Shown one piece after another: positions 41,573-51,822 of a stretch of 64,000 nt of DNA. This DNA comes from Ketobacter sp964016105 (lineage in GTDB: Bacteria > Pseudomonadota > Gammaproteobacteria > Pseudomonadales > Ketobacteraceae). How positions within the stretch are numbered: the stretch's first letter is position 1; each line of letters starts with the position of its first letter. The stretch covers positions 62,001-126,000 of the forward strand of contig CAXHEX010000009.1 in the NCBI GenBank assembly GCA_964016105.1, written 5' to 3'. The notes below the pieces were generated by a model. That model worked only from the letters and a program-made list of their open reading frames with translations. It did no database searches and was not told the DNA's origin. A program made the position numbers and the translations under genes.

Positions 41573-42532
41573 TTGAGCAGTATCAATCTAGAAAAGCTTT
41601 TGCAAGGCAATCGACGTAGCCTTGCAAAAGCCATCACCCTCAGCGAAAGCAAGCTGGATGATCATCGGGAGCAAGCTCAACAATTGCTGGAGCAGGTTCT
41701 CCCCCATTCTGGCAATAGCATCCGTATCGGCATCACCGGCATTCCCGGTGTCGGTAAATCCACTTTTATAGAAGCTTTTGGGCTTTATCTTATTAAACAG
41801 GGGCACAAGGTTGCTGTACTGGCGGTGGACCCCAGCTCCCCCATCACCGGTGGCAGTATTCTGGGTGATAAAACCCGTATGGAGCAGCTGTCTCAGCAAG
41901 ATAATGCCTTTATCCGCCCCTCCCCCAGTGGAGGTGCCCTGGGTGGCGTTGCCCAAAAAACCCGAGAAACCATGCTGCTGTGCGAAGCTGCGGGTTACGA
42001 TGTGATTCTCGTGGAAACCGTAGGCGTGGGGCAAAGCGAATATGAAGTGGCGGGCATGGTGGATTTTTTCCTGGTGTTAATGCTGCCCAACGCGGGCGAT
42101 GAGCTGCAGGGCATCAAGAAAGGCATTCTGGAACTGGCGGACACCATCGCCGTAAATAAAGCGGATGGTGACAACCGGGCCATGGCCATGCAGACCAAGC
42201 GCCACTATGAAAATGCACTGCATATTCTGCAGCACAATCATTTCTGGCAACCACAGGTTACCCTTTGCTCCGCGCTGGAAGGCAGCAACATTGAGGAAAT
42301 CTGGCAGTTAATTCAGAAATATAAGGAAAAGTCGGAGCAAGCAGGCTATTTTGAGGCTAATCGGTTAAGCCAAAACCGCAAATGGATGTGGCGACTGGTT
42401 CACGAATTGATCGATAGACGATTAAAACAAGATAGCGGGGCCAAACAAGTGTGTGAAGACATGGAATCAAGGGTAAATGCCGGTCAAACAACACCTTACA
42501 TTGCCGCCCACAGAATTGTAGAATCGCTCTAA
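41573..42532 (+). CDS. meaB: MeaB-type GTPase chaperone of methylmalonyl-CoA mutase
   Basis: This 319-residue G3E-like GTPase has Walker A GIPGVGKSTFIEAFG, then LAVDPSSPITGGSILGDKTR (switch), the DxxG-like VETVGVGQSE, and the base-specific NKADG. MeaB loads and protects adenosylcobalamin on the mutase. It starts with TTG 41573, 5 bp after the mutase stop; I see no strong ribosome site, so translation is probably coupled. The gene pair is the standard arrangement. Confidence 0.95.
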   Translation: MSSINLEKLLQGNRRSLAKAITLSESKLDDHREQAQQLLEQVLPHSGNSIRIGITGIPGVGKSTFIEAFGLYLIKQGHKVAVLAVDPSSPITGGSILGDKTRMEQLSQQDNAFIRPSPSGGALGGVAQKTRETMLLCEAAGYDVILVETVGVGQSEYEVAGMVDFFLVLMLPNAGDELQGIKKGILELADTIAVNKADGDNRAMAMQTKRHYENALHILQHNHFWQPQVTLCSALEGSNIEEIWQLIQKYKEKSEQAGYFEANRLSQNRKWMWRLVHELIDRRLKQDSGAKQVCEDMESRVNAGQTTPYIAAHRIVESL

Positions 42533-42702
42533 TGATTAAAGCCTAAACATTGTAGCTCGCCGGTTTGGGGGTTTGATACAATGACGTTACTTTTAGGTCA
42601 CATTAATCACAAAAACTGTGTTTTATTTACATTGTTCAATGGTTGGCATTCGTTCAAAATACGATCACCATATTAGAAACAGTGTGTTGGATAGGTGGAT
42701 AG

Positions 42703-45018
42703 ATGATGAGCGAGTCTGATCAGCAGAACCGGGGTAGTTCCAGCGTGTCAGCAGCTGTGCCCACTCTGATCAAACAGGTGAAAGACAACACATTCTCCAT
42801 CTTGTCCAATAATTTCAGCCAGTTCTTCAGTAGCTGCGACGATTTGTTCTTCGACTTGGCGTCCAAAGCCGGTAGCAACAACGAACAAAACCTGTACTTC
42901 GATTCCATGCGTGAAGTGCGCATCAAAAAATCCAAGGTCTGGACCCAGTTTAAAGACCGCTTTGAAAGTAATTTCCGTCAATTAACCAATGGAAGATTGG
43001 GGGCCGTGGCGGATGCAGGATCCAATCGTCCAAGCGATGACAACATCTCCCTGGATGCCATCCAATTGGTTGGAAAAGATGACATGGAGCAAGACGTAGC
43101 CATCACCGGCATCGTCAACCGCGCCCGAATCGACAATCAGGAGCTGCTTTATCAATTAAATTGTCGCTTTGACTATCTGATGCCGGATGTGCGGGTATCG
43201 GAATCCAACAACCCCCTTGACCCGGCGCAGATTTGTGATGCGGTTAATGAGGGTCTGAAAGCGCTGGAGCTGGATGTTAAATGCAAGGTGATTCTGCTAA
43301 AGCATCTGGACCGCACGGTGATTTGTGAGCTTAAGAATATTTATTCTCTGGCTAATGAATTAATGGTTAGTGCGGGGATATTGCCCCAGATTCGTTTTGA
43401 CGTTAAGAAAAAACCTAATTATTCCTCAGCTCAAAATCAAATGACGGCCAGTGAACTGGACCAAATGGCTACGCCATTCGATGTGTTGCCAGACCAGCCG
43501 GCATCAGGAATTCCAGCTTCAGGCTACCAGGGCGGAGCCATACCTCAAGCACTGGCGCGGCAGCCGGTATCCGGTGCTGGCATGACCTTTGGTAGTGTTC
43601 TACAAATGCTGGATAATGCGCGCGCCAGCGGCGTCAATGACCCTAGCCTGGTATCCCACCCGGTCACGCCAAAATCACCGCCCATTGCACAACAAAACCT
43701 GCTCGAAGCCCTCACCCACATGCAGGTTTCCTCAGACTATCTGCAGTCACCTCAGGAATACAATATTCGAGCAGCCGTAGAAAAAATCTTGGAAGAAAAC
43801 AAACGCTCCGGGAAAGGCAACGCGCTCAACGAGTCCGACGAAGACATCATCAATCTCGTGGCCATGTTTTTTGATTTTATCCTGGATGATCGTAACCTGC
43901 CGGTGGCGTTCCAGGCTCTAATCAGCCGACTACAAATTCCGATTCTTAAAGTGGCCCTCAAAGACAAAACGTTTTTCACCCACAGCGATCACCCAGCCCG
44001 CAGGCTAATCAACGAAATCGCTTCCTCCGCCGTGGGCTGGGATGAAAGCAGCGAGTCAACCCAGGACAAGCTGTATAAAGAAGTTAATCGAGTTGTGCAT
44101 CACATCATTGAGCACTTCTCCGGTGATGTGAACATTTTTAAAGAAGCGCTCAAATCGTTCCACGATGCCGTTAAGCTAGATAACAATAAAGCCCAAGTAC
44201 TGGAGAAACGCACTCAGGAAGCGGCCAGAGGAAAAGCCAAGGCGGAACATGCCCGAGAACAATCCAATGAGGTGTTGCTTACCCGTCTGAAAGATGCCCG
44301 TTTACCGGAAAACATTATGGTGTTCCTGGTAAAAGAGTGGCAAAAGGTACTGTTGTACATTCACCTAAAACAGGGAACGGAAAGCACCGAATGGCTTGAA
44401 GCCAAACAAGTGATTGACCAAGTGGTTTGGGCGATCCGACCTCACCACGATGAACGGGCGCTCAACCGCCTGGATAGAATTAAGGAAGATGTACTACGCA
44501 AGATTGCCCACGGACTTGAGGCGGTTTCCATCTCCAGGGAACGCATCCTCAACACCCTTAGCATTTTAGAACAGAACTTTAGTCTGGTTCAGTCTCAAAA
44601 GCTTGAAAACAACCAATTGATTGGCTTGAAGCCAGAACATCTGGCTGCCCTGGGACAAACGGATACCGGAGACAGCAAGGAATGGGATCAACTTACCGCT
44701 GTGGAACGGCAAAAACTGAAGTTACAGGCGGCAGCCAAAGAGTATGTCAACAAGGCAACCAAGCTGAAACCAGGCACCTGGGTAAATTATTCTCCCCCCA
44801 ACGCCGGAAAGTCCTTCCGTTGTAAATTGGCCATGGTCACGGATCCGGGAGATGCTTATGTCTTCGTCAACCGATTTGGGCTTAGGGTTTTTGAACGTCA
44901 TTTGAATGACCTCGCCATCGATCTTCAAAAAGGCTATGTGAAACAACTGGAATCCGGCGTGCTGTTTGATAGAGCCATGGGAAATATCACGGACCGTTTA
45001 AAAAGCTTGGCGAGTTAA
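42703..45018 (+). CDS. DUF1631 family protein
   Basis: This 771-residue cytoplasmic protein matches DUF1631 in its N-terminal core (SILSNNFSQFFSSCDDLFFD, then FASKAGSNNEQ-like DLASKAGSNNEQNLYFDSMR), middle helical domain (DIINLVAMFFDFILDDRNLP, RLQIPILKVALKDKTFF) and C-terminal WVNYSPPNAGKSFRCKLAMV with a PilZ-like beta part (VNRFGLRVFERHLNDLA). A Pro/Gly-rich linker lies at about residues 250-340. No enzyme activity is known to me; older annotation as thymidine phosphorylase is not supported. It stands alone, 170 bp after meaB and about 60 bp before prsK. Confidence 0.85.
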   Translation: MMSESDQQNRGSSSVSAAVPTLIKQVKDNTFSILSNNFSQFFSSCDDLFFDLASKAGSNNEQNLYFDSMREVRIKKSKVWTQFKDRFESNFRQLTNGRLGAVADAGSNRPSDDNISLDAIQLVGKDDMEQDVAITGIVNRARIDNQELLYQLNCRFDYLMPDVRVSESNNPLDPAQICDAVNEGLKALELDVKCKVILLKHLDRTVICELKNIYSLANELMVSAGILPQIRFDVKKKPNYSSAQNQMTASELDQMATPFDVLPDQPASGIPASGYQGGAIPQALARQPVSGAGMTFGSVLQMLDNARASGVNDPSLVSHPVTPKSPPIAQQNLLEALTHMQVSSDYLQSPQEYNIRAAVEKILEENKRSGKGNALNESDEDIINLVAMFFDFILDDRNLPVAFQALISRLQIPILKVALKDKTFFTHSDHPARRLINEIASSAVGWDESSESTQDKLYKEVNRVVHHIIEHFSGDVNIFKEALKSFHDAVKLDNNKAQVLEKRTQEAARGKAKAEHAREQSNEVLLTRLKDARLPENIMVFLVKEWQKVLLYIHLKQGTESTEWLEAKQVIDQVVWAIRPHHDERALNRLDRIKEDVLRKIAHGLEAVSISRERILNTLSILEQNFSLVQSQKLENNQLIGLKPEHLAALGQTDTGDSKEWDQLTAVERQKLKLQAAAKEYVNKATKLKPGTWVNYSPPNAGKSFRCKLAMVTDPGDAYVFVNRFGLRVFERHLNDLAIDLQKGYVKQLESGVLFDRAMGNITDRLKSLAS

Positions 45019-45076
45019 CCTAAGCAGGCTAAGCTGTCATATTAATCCGTTGTTTTATCTGACATAAGCCCCTTAA

Positions 45077-47170
45077 ATGCTACTCGACAACGTCACCTTT
45101 ATCAGCTACCTGGGCGGCTCGGTTCTATTGGCTGCTCTGGCGCTGGTTGCCTGTTACTTGCTGTATAAGGGACACATAGTGGTGTCTCTTGCCTTCGCCA
45201 CCATCGTTTCAACCCTTTGGTGTGCCACCCTGGCCTACGATGCCATAACACCCCAACTTACCATTCAACAAATGATCCTGGCGGAGACACTGCGCTCGGG
45301 CAGTTGGATCATTGGCATATTGCAACAACTCAAATATATCAACCGAAGCAAAGGCGCCCATAAAGGACCTTTCATGTTGCTGAATGTACTTTGGCTGTTG
45401 AGTGGTCTGCTTTTTGTCATCATCCTGCCGGGCTACATTGAAAGCAAAGAAGACGCCTACCGATTGCTGGTGTGGTCCAGTTTATTTCTTACCTTGTTAA
45501 CCATTGTCGCCATTGAACAGTTATTCCGAAATTCGCCCCACTACCGAATCAATAAAGTACTGAGTTTGGGCCTGGCAGGCATGTTCCTCTACGATCTCTA
45601 CCTGTTTGCCTATGCCTTGCTGTTTGGTCAACTGGATGAAGAAATTTGGCGGGCCCGGGGTACGGTGAATGGTACTTCGGCTATTTTTCTTTGTATCTCA
45701 CTTTTGGCGGTGAGCGCAAAAAACTATCCCCAAGCCAGTCGGGTCGCCATATCCCGCCCCATGGCCTTCTATACAACCAGCCTCACCACCGCAGGCTTTT
45801 TTCTATCGCTCATGGCTGCGGGTGGCTACTACATTAAACTATACAGTGGTAATTGGGGCACCGTACTTCAGGTCACACTCATCTTCAGCGCCTTAATCAG
45901 TATCGCGGTGGTCTTCTTGTCTAAAGCTGCCCGCGCGAATTTGAGCGTGTATATCGATAAACACTTTTTCGTGCACAAGTATGACTACCGATCCCAATGG
46001 CTTAATTTAATCCATAAGCTCACTGAAACAGCCAGTAACGAAGACCCGCACCTTAAAGCCATCAAGGCCGTGGCGGACGTAATCAAGAGCAATGGCGGCA
46101 TGCTTTGGATGGATAACGAATTCGGACGTTTTATTCCTGTGTCCAGTTTCAATATGAAACTGCCGGATGTTGAAGTGGAAGAGCCCATAGACAGCCCTTT
46201 CTGTAACACGCTGAGAGAAAAAGAATGGGTGTTCTTCACCGTTGCCACGCCGGGCCATGAGCTCAGTACGCATAACGAGTATCTGCCGGACTGGACGAAA
46301 CAACTGGACGACTTGTGGCTCATTATCCCATTGCTGGTGGACGACAACTTAATTGGTTTTATGATTTTAAGCACCCCGCCCCAGGGCTCCAACTTAACCT
46401 GGGAGGACTTGGACCTGTTTAAGACTGTCGGCCGCGAAGTGGCAAGCTATATTTCCCGCAATGAAGCGGCGGAACTACTGGCGCAATCAAAGCAATTCGA
46501 TGCTTATAACAAGCTTTCCGCGTTTGTAATGCACGACCTGAAAAATTTGATTGCACAACAGGCTCTGGTAGTGGAAAACGCCGCCAAACACAAAGAAAAT
46601 CCGGCTTTTGTGGACGATATGATCCGCACCATCGACAATTCAGTACAAAGAATGAGCAATCTTCTGAAAAAGCTACAACAAACCCAACCTTCAAAAGGTC
46701 GCTCACTTAATCTGAAAAACGTGGTTATAAATTCCGTAAAGAAATGCCAAGACAGAATTCCTCCCCCGTCGTTGAGAATATTGGCAGATTCCCTTAAAGT
46801 TGTGTCCGATGAAGACAACCTGGAAATGATCGTTACCCACATCATAAAGAACGCTCAAGAAGCAACTCCCACGGACGGCTATGTAGATGTGACCTTGCGT
46901 AAGGAAGGAGAGCAAGCGGTAATTGAAGTAGAAGACAACGGATGCGGCATGGATAGTGAATTCGTTAAAAACCGACTATTTCGCCCATTTGATACCACCA
47001 AGTCTGGCAAAGGAATGGGAATAGGTGTTTATCAAACAAGAGAATTCATTCGAAATCTGGGTGGCGATGTGATTGTTAGAAGCGAACCCCAAATTGGAAC
47101 CACTTTCACCGTCTACATACCAGCCGAAAGCGCCGCTCCCAACGATTCAGACAAAGTAGAGAACCCATGA
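45077..47170 (+). CDS. prsK: PrsK-type membrane histidine kinase
   Basis: This 697-residue kinase has about eight membrane helices in the first 290 residues, a GAF-like region (about 310-460), and the catalytic core: H box SAFVMHDLKNLIAQQALVV, N box THIIKNAQEATPTDGYVD, G1 VEDNGCGMD, G2 GKGMGIGVYQTREFIRN. The plan and the H-box context match PrsK, the sensor linked to PEP-CTERM/exosortase systems. Its stop overlaps the prsR start by 4 bp. There is no exosortase gene or PEP-CTERM protein in the window, so signal and target are unknown. The ribosome site is weak. Confidence 0.88.
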   Translation: MLLDNVTFISYLGGSVLLAALALVACYLLYKGHIVVSLAFATIVSTLWCATLAYDAITPQLTIQQMILAETLRSGSWIIGILQQLKYINRSKGAHKGPFMLLNVLWLLSGLLFVIILPGYIESKEDAYRLLVWSSLFLTLLTIVAIEQLFRNSPHYRINKVLSLGLAGMFLYDLYLFAYALLFGQLDEEIWRARGTVNGTSAIFLCISLLAVSAKNYPQASRVAISRPMAFYTTSLTTAGFFLSLMAAGGYYIKLYSGNWGTVLQVTLIFSALISIAVVFLSKAARANLSVYIDKHFFVHKYDYRSQWLNLIHKLTETASNEDPHLKAIKAVADVIKSNGGMLWMDNEFGRFIPVSSFNMKLPDVEVEEPIDSPFCNTLREKEWVFFTVATPGHELSTHNEYLPDWTKQLDDLWLIIPLLVDDNLIGFMILSTPPQGSNLTWEDLDLFKTVGREVASYISRNEAAELLAQSKQFDAYNKLSAFVMHDLKNLIAQQALVVENAAKHKENPAFVDDMIRTIDNSVQRMSNLLKKLQQTQPSKGRSLNLKNVVINSVKKCQDRIPPPSLRILADSLKVVSDEDNLEMIVTHIIKNAQEATPTDGYVDVTLRKEGEQAVIEVEDNGCGMDSEFVKNRLFRPFDTTKSGKGMGIGVYQTREFIRNLGGDVIVRSEPQIGTTFTVYIPAESAAPNDSDKVENP

Positions 47171-48525
47171 CAGACAGCAAGCCAGTCTTACTAATTGTTG
47201 AAGACGACCTTGGCTTACAAAGCCAGTTACGTTGGCATTTTGAATCCTACGATGTGGTGGTTGCACCGGATCGAAAAAGCGCCATCGCTGCCGTGCGAAT
47301 GCATGAACCAGCAGTGGTACTGCAAGATTTAGGTTTACCCCCGGATGAAGAAGGGGTCGAAGAGGGTTTTGCCACAATACAGGAAACCTTACGCATTACA
47401 CCCCACACCAAAATCATTGTGGTAACTGGTTATCATGACTATGAAAATGCGCTGCGGGCAGTGGCCCTGGGTGCATACGACTTCTATCAAAAGCCCGTCA
47501 ATACCGATACCCTGGATTTGATAGTTCAGCGAGCTTATCAAATGTGGTCTCTGGAACAAGAGAATAAACGCCTACAGGACTCACGCCAAACACCGTTACC
47601 CGGGGTAATTGCTGGCGACGAGCGTATGGCCAGTGTGTGCAAAATCGTAGAAAAACTGGCACCCACCAATGTCACCTGTCTCGTTCTTGGCGAATCAGGC
47701 ACCGGTAAAGAAGTAATAGCACGAGCAATTCACAATCTGAGTCAACGGCGGGACAAACGTTTCGTGGCAATCAACTGTGCCGCGGTGCCAGAAAACCTCA
47801 TGGAAAGCGAGCTTTTTGGATACGAAAAAGGCGCTTTCACAGGAGCAAGCAAACGCACCCTGGGCAAGGTTGAAGTGGCCAGCGAAGGTACACTCTTTCT
47901 AGATGAAATAGGTGACATGCCACTCCCCTTACAGGCTAAATTGCTGCGTTTCCTGCAGGAACGAGTGGTAGAGCGATTGGGTGGGCGAACCGAAATCCCT
48001 GTGGACGTACGAGTGGTTTGCGCCACCAATAAGAACCTGGAAGATATGGTAGCCAATGGCACTTTTCGCGAAGACCTATTCTACCGTATCAGTGAAATGG
48101 TAATTGAGCTACCGCCACTGAGGGAAAGAGGCAGCGACAAAACCCTGCTGGCAAGAGCCCTTTTGGCAAAATACACAGAACAACTGAACAAAAACATTAA
48201 AGGGTTCACACCGGAAGCAATCTGCACTATCGAAAGCTACGAATGGCCTGGTAATATTCGTGAAATGGAAAACAAGCTAAAGCGTGCTGTGATTATGTGT
48301 GAACATAAGAACATTAGCGTAGCTGACCTGGGCCTGCCTGAAACGGAAAGCTTATCTCTTAATTTGCGCACGGTAAGACAAGACGCCGAAAAAGTGGCCA
48401 TCATTAGAGCAATCAACATGTCCGAAGGTAACATATCCGCTGCCGCTAAACTTCTGGGTGTTACCAGGCCCACTCTATATGACCTGGTTAAAAAATACGG
48501 AATTCATTTTCAAGAGAACCAGTAA
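47167..48525 (+). CDS. prsR: PrsR-type sigma-54 response regulator
   Basis: This 452-residue NtrC-like regulator has a receiver domain (phospho-Asp in VVLQDLGLPPDEEGVEEG, where the usual acidic patch is IVEDD near residue 11), an AAA domain with Walker A GESGTGKEV and the sigma-54 contact loop GAFTGAS, and a C-terminal Fis-type helix-turn-helix (ISAAAKLLGVTRPTLYDLVK). It activates sigma-54 promoters. It is coupled to prsK. The insertion after the phospho-Asp (PPDEEGVEEG) is typical of PrsR. Targets cannot be seen here. Confidence 0.92.
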   Translation: MTDSKPVLLIVEDDLGLQSQLRWHFESYDVVVAPDRKSAIAAVRMHEPAVVLQDLGLPPDEEGVEEGFATIQETLRITPHTKIIVVTGYHDYENALRAVALGAYDFYQKPVNTDTLDLIVQRAYQMWSLEQENKRLQDSRQTPLPGVIAGDERMASVCKIVEKLAPTNVTCLVLGESGTGKEVIARAIHNLSQRRDKRFVAINCAAVPENLMESELFGYEKGAFTGASKRTLGKVEVASEGTLFLDEIGDMPLPLQAKLLRFLQERVVERLGGRTEIPVDVRVVCATNKNLEDMVANGTFREDLFYRISEMVIELPPLRERGSDKTLLARALLAKYTEQLNKNIKGFTPEAICTIESYEWPGNIREMENKLKRAVIMCEHKNISVADLGLPETESLSLNLRTVRQDAEKVAIIRAINMSEGNISAAAKLLGVTRPTLYDLVKKYGIHFQENQ

Positions 48526-48527
48526 AT

Positions 48528-51149
48528 TTGTCACCTCAACAGATTTTACGATTCTGCGCCCTACTACTTGTAATCCAGTGGATGTTGCAAGGCTGCGAGA
48601 GCGGCTCGCCTGCCGCTGTCAAAGAGAGCACCAACAACCTCCTACAGAAGGCTCAAATCGCTTACGAGGAAAAGCAGTATGCCAGCGCTCGTTTCCTGCT
48701 GCAGAAAGCGCTAAAAAGCGAGTCAGATAACCGAAAAATAAAGCAATTACTGGCTCAGATTAACTACACACAACACAAACCGCTTGCTGCCATCGATATA
48801 CTGGAAACCATCGAAATAAAGACCCCTGCAAGTCAATTTCTGCTGGCACAAAGTTATTTAGCCATAGGTCAACCTGAAACAGCAGTGAAAATCCTTAACA
48901 AAATCAAAAAGGATCAGCTCCCACCTGTTAAAGTTCAACTGTTGGAGGCAAAGGCCAATTTAGAAATAGGCGAAGTTACTCGGGCGGACGATCTTCTGAA
49001 AAACCTGCTGGATACGGTAGATAAGCCAGAAATCCTCTCAGAGGTCGAATTTTTACAATCACGCTTACACAAACTCCGAAGCTCCCTAGACGATGAAGAA
49101 ATTGCATTGGTGAGATCAGTTCAACTGCACCCGAAAAATCTAAATGCAATCATGGCTCTTGCGGGAATAGAAACTGAAAAGGATAACTTTGATACCGCAG
49201 AGGATTTATATTCACAGGTACTGTTTCAACTGTCTCAAAACCCTCACATTGATCCCCTTAGAACCAGAGCCTTCAATCAGCTAAGCCTACTGCTTGCAGC
49301 CACAGGACGAACCAAAGAAGCCATTGTCTATTCACGCCTCATAGCGGAAAACGATTCCGCTGCGGAAGATATAGAAGCGAGCTTACAAAGCGCCAGAGTT
49401 GCCACCAAAAACAACGCCTTCGATGACGCAATCAGAACGCTATTGTCACTGTATAACGGCAACGAAATACTCCGCTTTAGTTTGCTAAACACACTGAAAA
49501 CACAACCAATACAGCGGGGACAACAAGGCACAGAGTTCGCTTATGGCTATCGACAGCAAAATAAGGCTGCTTTTCAACGCTATAAGACCGCAAATTTTTG
49601 GCACCAGCACCTAGATACCATCCTAAGAAACATTGATGACCTACTTGTGGAATCACCAGGAGATAAACAACTGCTCAGCCTCAAAGCAATCGCCCTATTG
49701 TGCCGCGGACAAGGTGATAAAATATCAGAAGAGGAAGAGCGTGCTGCAAATGATAGCGGCTTCGGCCCAGAACTGATTTACAGTCTGGCGGCACATGACA
49801 ACCGCCAGGGGAAACAAGACAATGCTTTAAGCCGATTACAGGCAGCCCACAAACAATACCCGAACCACGCATTGATAATGCAGGCGTTATTGACTCAGCA
49901 TCAAACAATGCAGCAACACAAAGAAAGCGAGAAATTAGCCAAACGTCTAGCCCAGCATCCGAGTAACGATGCGAGATTACTGTCTGCACTGTTCTATTTA
50001 AGCACGGATAAAGAAATTGCCAAACAACTGGTTAAAAGCACCACGCGGGGCGATATCAACAGCGATAACGTCACAGCAGCTCAGCTTGTGTTGGCTATCA
50101 ACGATGAAAAGCAGAATGAAGTAATTCAACACGCATCCAATTTATTGGAAAGCCACCCAAATGACGTGTTTGTGCTAAGTAGCATTATCGGTGCCATCAA
50201 AGTCATTCAGAGTGATAAAGAAGCGCAAGCCTATCTTCGCCGCCACAAAAATAAACACGAAGGAGTTTGGTCCACCTATTTTATTCAAGCACAGGACAGC
50301 TATAAATCGGGCCAACTGAAACTGGCCGTGAAAAATATAGAGCACGCTCTTAGAATTTCAAATTACGATCCAGCAGTCACTGATTTGGCTCAGGCCATAT
50401 ACCACAACCGGGCCGAACAAAACCTTAATCAACAAAAATTCTCTGAAGCTCGTAATTGGGCATTGCAGGGTATCCAACTTGCCCCCAATGATGACAGTCT
50501 GATTTATTTGTTCACCAGCATTGAACTAGCAGATAATAATTTAGCCCAAGCAAAAAACATAGCTGATGCATTCGAAGTGGAAAACTCCTACATAAAACAC
50601 TTAATGAAAGCTGATATTAGCCGGGCAGACAACCAAATAGAAACGGCAATGGCACATTATCTTAATGCCTGGCAACAGAATCCCAATGATGAATTAAGCC
50701 GACTTATTGTAAAGCTTAATCAGGATCAACCCGATGGAGAAGCCAAAGTCCAAGCCTTTTTAGAAAGATGGATTGACACTGTGCCGGATAGTTATACCGC
50801 CCATACCCTAAAAGCCATCAACTATCAGAAGCAGGGAGATTTTCTGGCTGCCCTGGATTCCTACGACCAGTCATTATCTTTGCAGCCAGATCAACCCTTT
50901 GTGCTCAATAATATGGCCTGGATTCTAAACGAACAGGGCAAGCTACAAAAGGCAGCAGCATTCGCCAGACGCGCAATAAACCTGTCTCCCGAAAACCCAT
51001 TTGTGCTAGACACCTATGGTTGGATTCTGTACCAGCTGGACGATACTGAAACCGCGAAAGAAGTGCTGGAAAAAGCAGCCAGTCTCGCTCCAGATAACCA
51101 GGAAATACGAGCTCACTTAGACGCTGTTACTCAACCCGATCAAGGGTAG
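48528..51149 (+). CDS. prsT: PrsT-type TPR-repeat lipoprotein
   Basis: This 873-residue protein starts with TTG 48528, 2 bp after prsR, and its N-terminal hydrophobic segment ends WMLQGC, a lipobox. The rest is TPR repeats, clear at both ends (AQIAYEEKQYASARFLLQKA near the start; SLSLQPDQPFVLNNMAWILN, AINLSPENPFVLDTYGWILY near the end). PrsT lipoproteins of this size occur with exosortase systems and are thought to aid envelope polymer export or assembly. Its ribosome site is weak and translation may be coupled to prsR. Confidence 0.85.
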   Translation: MSPQQILRFCALLLVIQWMLQGCESGSPAAVKESTNNLLQKAQIAYEEKQYASARFLLQKALKSESDNRKIKQLLAQINYTQHKPLAAIDILETIEIKTPASQFLLAQSYLAIGQPETAVKILNKIKKDQLPPVKVQLLEAKANLEIGEVTRADDLLKNLLDTVDKPEILSEVEFLQSRLHKLRSSLDDEEIALVRSVQLHPKNLNAIMALAGIETEKDNFDTAEDLYSQVLFQLSQNPHIDPLRTRAFNQLSLLLAATGRTKEAIVYSRLIAENDSAAEDIEASLQSARVATKNNAFDDAIRTLLSLYNGNEILRFSLLNTLKTQPIQRGQQGTEFAYGYRQQNKAAFQRYKTANFWHQHLDTILRNIDDLLVESPGDKQLLSLKAIALLCRGQGDKISEEEERAANDSGFGPELIYSLAAHDNRQGKQDNALSRLQAAHKQYPNHALIMQALLTQHQTMQQHKESEKLAKRLAQHPSNDARLLSALFYLSTDKEIAKQLVKSTTRGDINSDNVTAAQLVLAINDEKQNEVIQHASNLLESHPNDVFVLSSIIGAIKVIQSDKEAQAYLRRHKNKHEGVWSTYFIQAQDSYKSGQLKLAVKNIEHALRISNYDPAVTDLAQAIYHNRAEQNLNQQKFSEARNWALQGIQLAPNDDSLIYLFTSIELADNNLAQAKNIADAFEVENSYIKHLMKADISRADNQIETAMAHYLNAWQQNPNDELSRLIVKLNQDQPDGEAKVQAFLERWIDTVPDSYTAHTLKAINYQKQGDFLAALDSYDQSLSLQPDQPFVLNNMAWILNEQGKLQKAAAFARRAINLSPENPFVLDTYGWILYQLDDTETAKEVLEKAASLAPDNQEIRAHLDAVTQPDQG

Positions 51150-51156
51150 CGCGGCG

Positions 51157-51777
51157 TCAAACACCACAGCTGACACTGGCCGATCGAGCAGGATTCAGTT
51201 GACCTTCGGCAATCTCAGGTGGATAAAGAACAATATCGCAACCTTTATTGCCGTTTGTTAGCCAATTAAGTAAATCAGCTTCCATAGATACTGCCTGCTC
51301 AGGCTCAACAAAATCTATGGTCACGTCACATTGCCTATCATCACAATACAAGGATGTGATTTCGGCAGCATCGATCAGTGGAGACCCAGAAAAGCTGCTT
51401 TCCAGGTTGGCTTCAACTTGCCACGTGGGGGACGGTTCTGGTTTGAGCTGACCCAGGGAGACATCATAAGATATTCCCAACAGACTCCGCATCTCATGCT
51501 CGTTAGTAGCGTCAGACACCGCCTCAGGGAGACCAGATTCCGGCTTTTTTTGTTGTAACTGATCAATTTTCCGCTCCAGATAAATAAGCCTTTCTGTTAG
51601 GACTGCCATCTGGTTAGCAAGTGTTTGTAACTGCACCGGATCCTGGATGGTGGCAGACGATATTTCATTGCTCGTCTCTACCACTTCACTAAGTTGAGCA
51701 CCACGGGGTAATTGTGGACTGAAGTAAAGTGTAACTACTCCAGCCGACACCATCGCGAGAATGAAGAAATATCTCAC
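51157..51777 (-). CDS. Membrane-anchored protein with coiled coil, unknown
   Basis: This 206-residue protein has a short N-terminal membrane helix (FFILAMVSAGVVTLYFSP), a coiled coil (LQTLANQMAVLTERLIYLER), and a C-terminal domain with four cysteines (TSLYCDDRQCDVTIDFVEPE, NKGCDIVLYPP, SVSCGV). It starts with GTG 51777, which has AGGAG about 10 nt upstream. It converges with prsT (8 bp apart). I do not recognise the family. Confidence 0.65.
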   Translation of the reverse strand: MRYFFILAMVSAGVVTLYFSPQLPRGAQLSEVVETSNEISSATIQDPVQLQTLANQMAVLTERLIYLERKIDQLQQKKPESGLPEAVSDATNEHEMRSLLGISYDVSLGQLKPEPSPTWQVEANLESSFSGSPLIDAAEITSLYCDDRQCDVTIDFVEPEQAVSMEADLLNWLTNGNKGCDIVLYPPEIAEGQLNPARSASVSCGV

Positions 51778-51822
51778 TTTAAATATCTCCTACCACACTG
51801 CCTGATTGTTTGAGCAAGAAGT

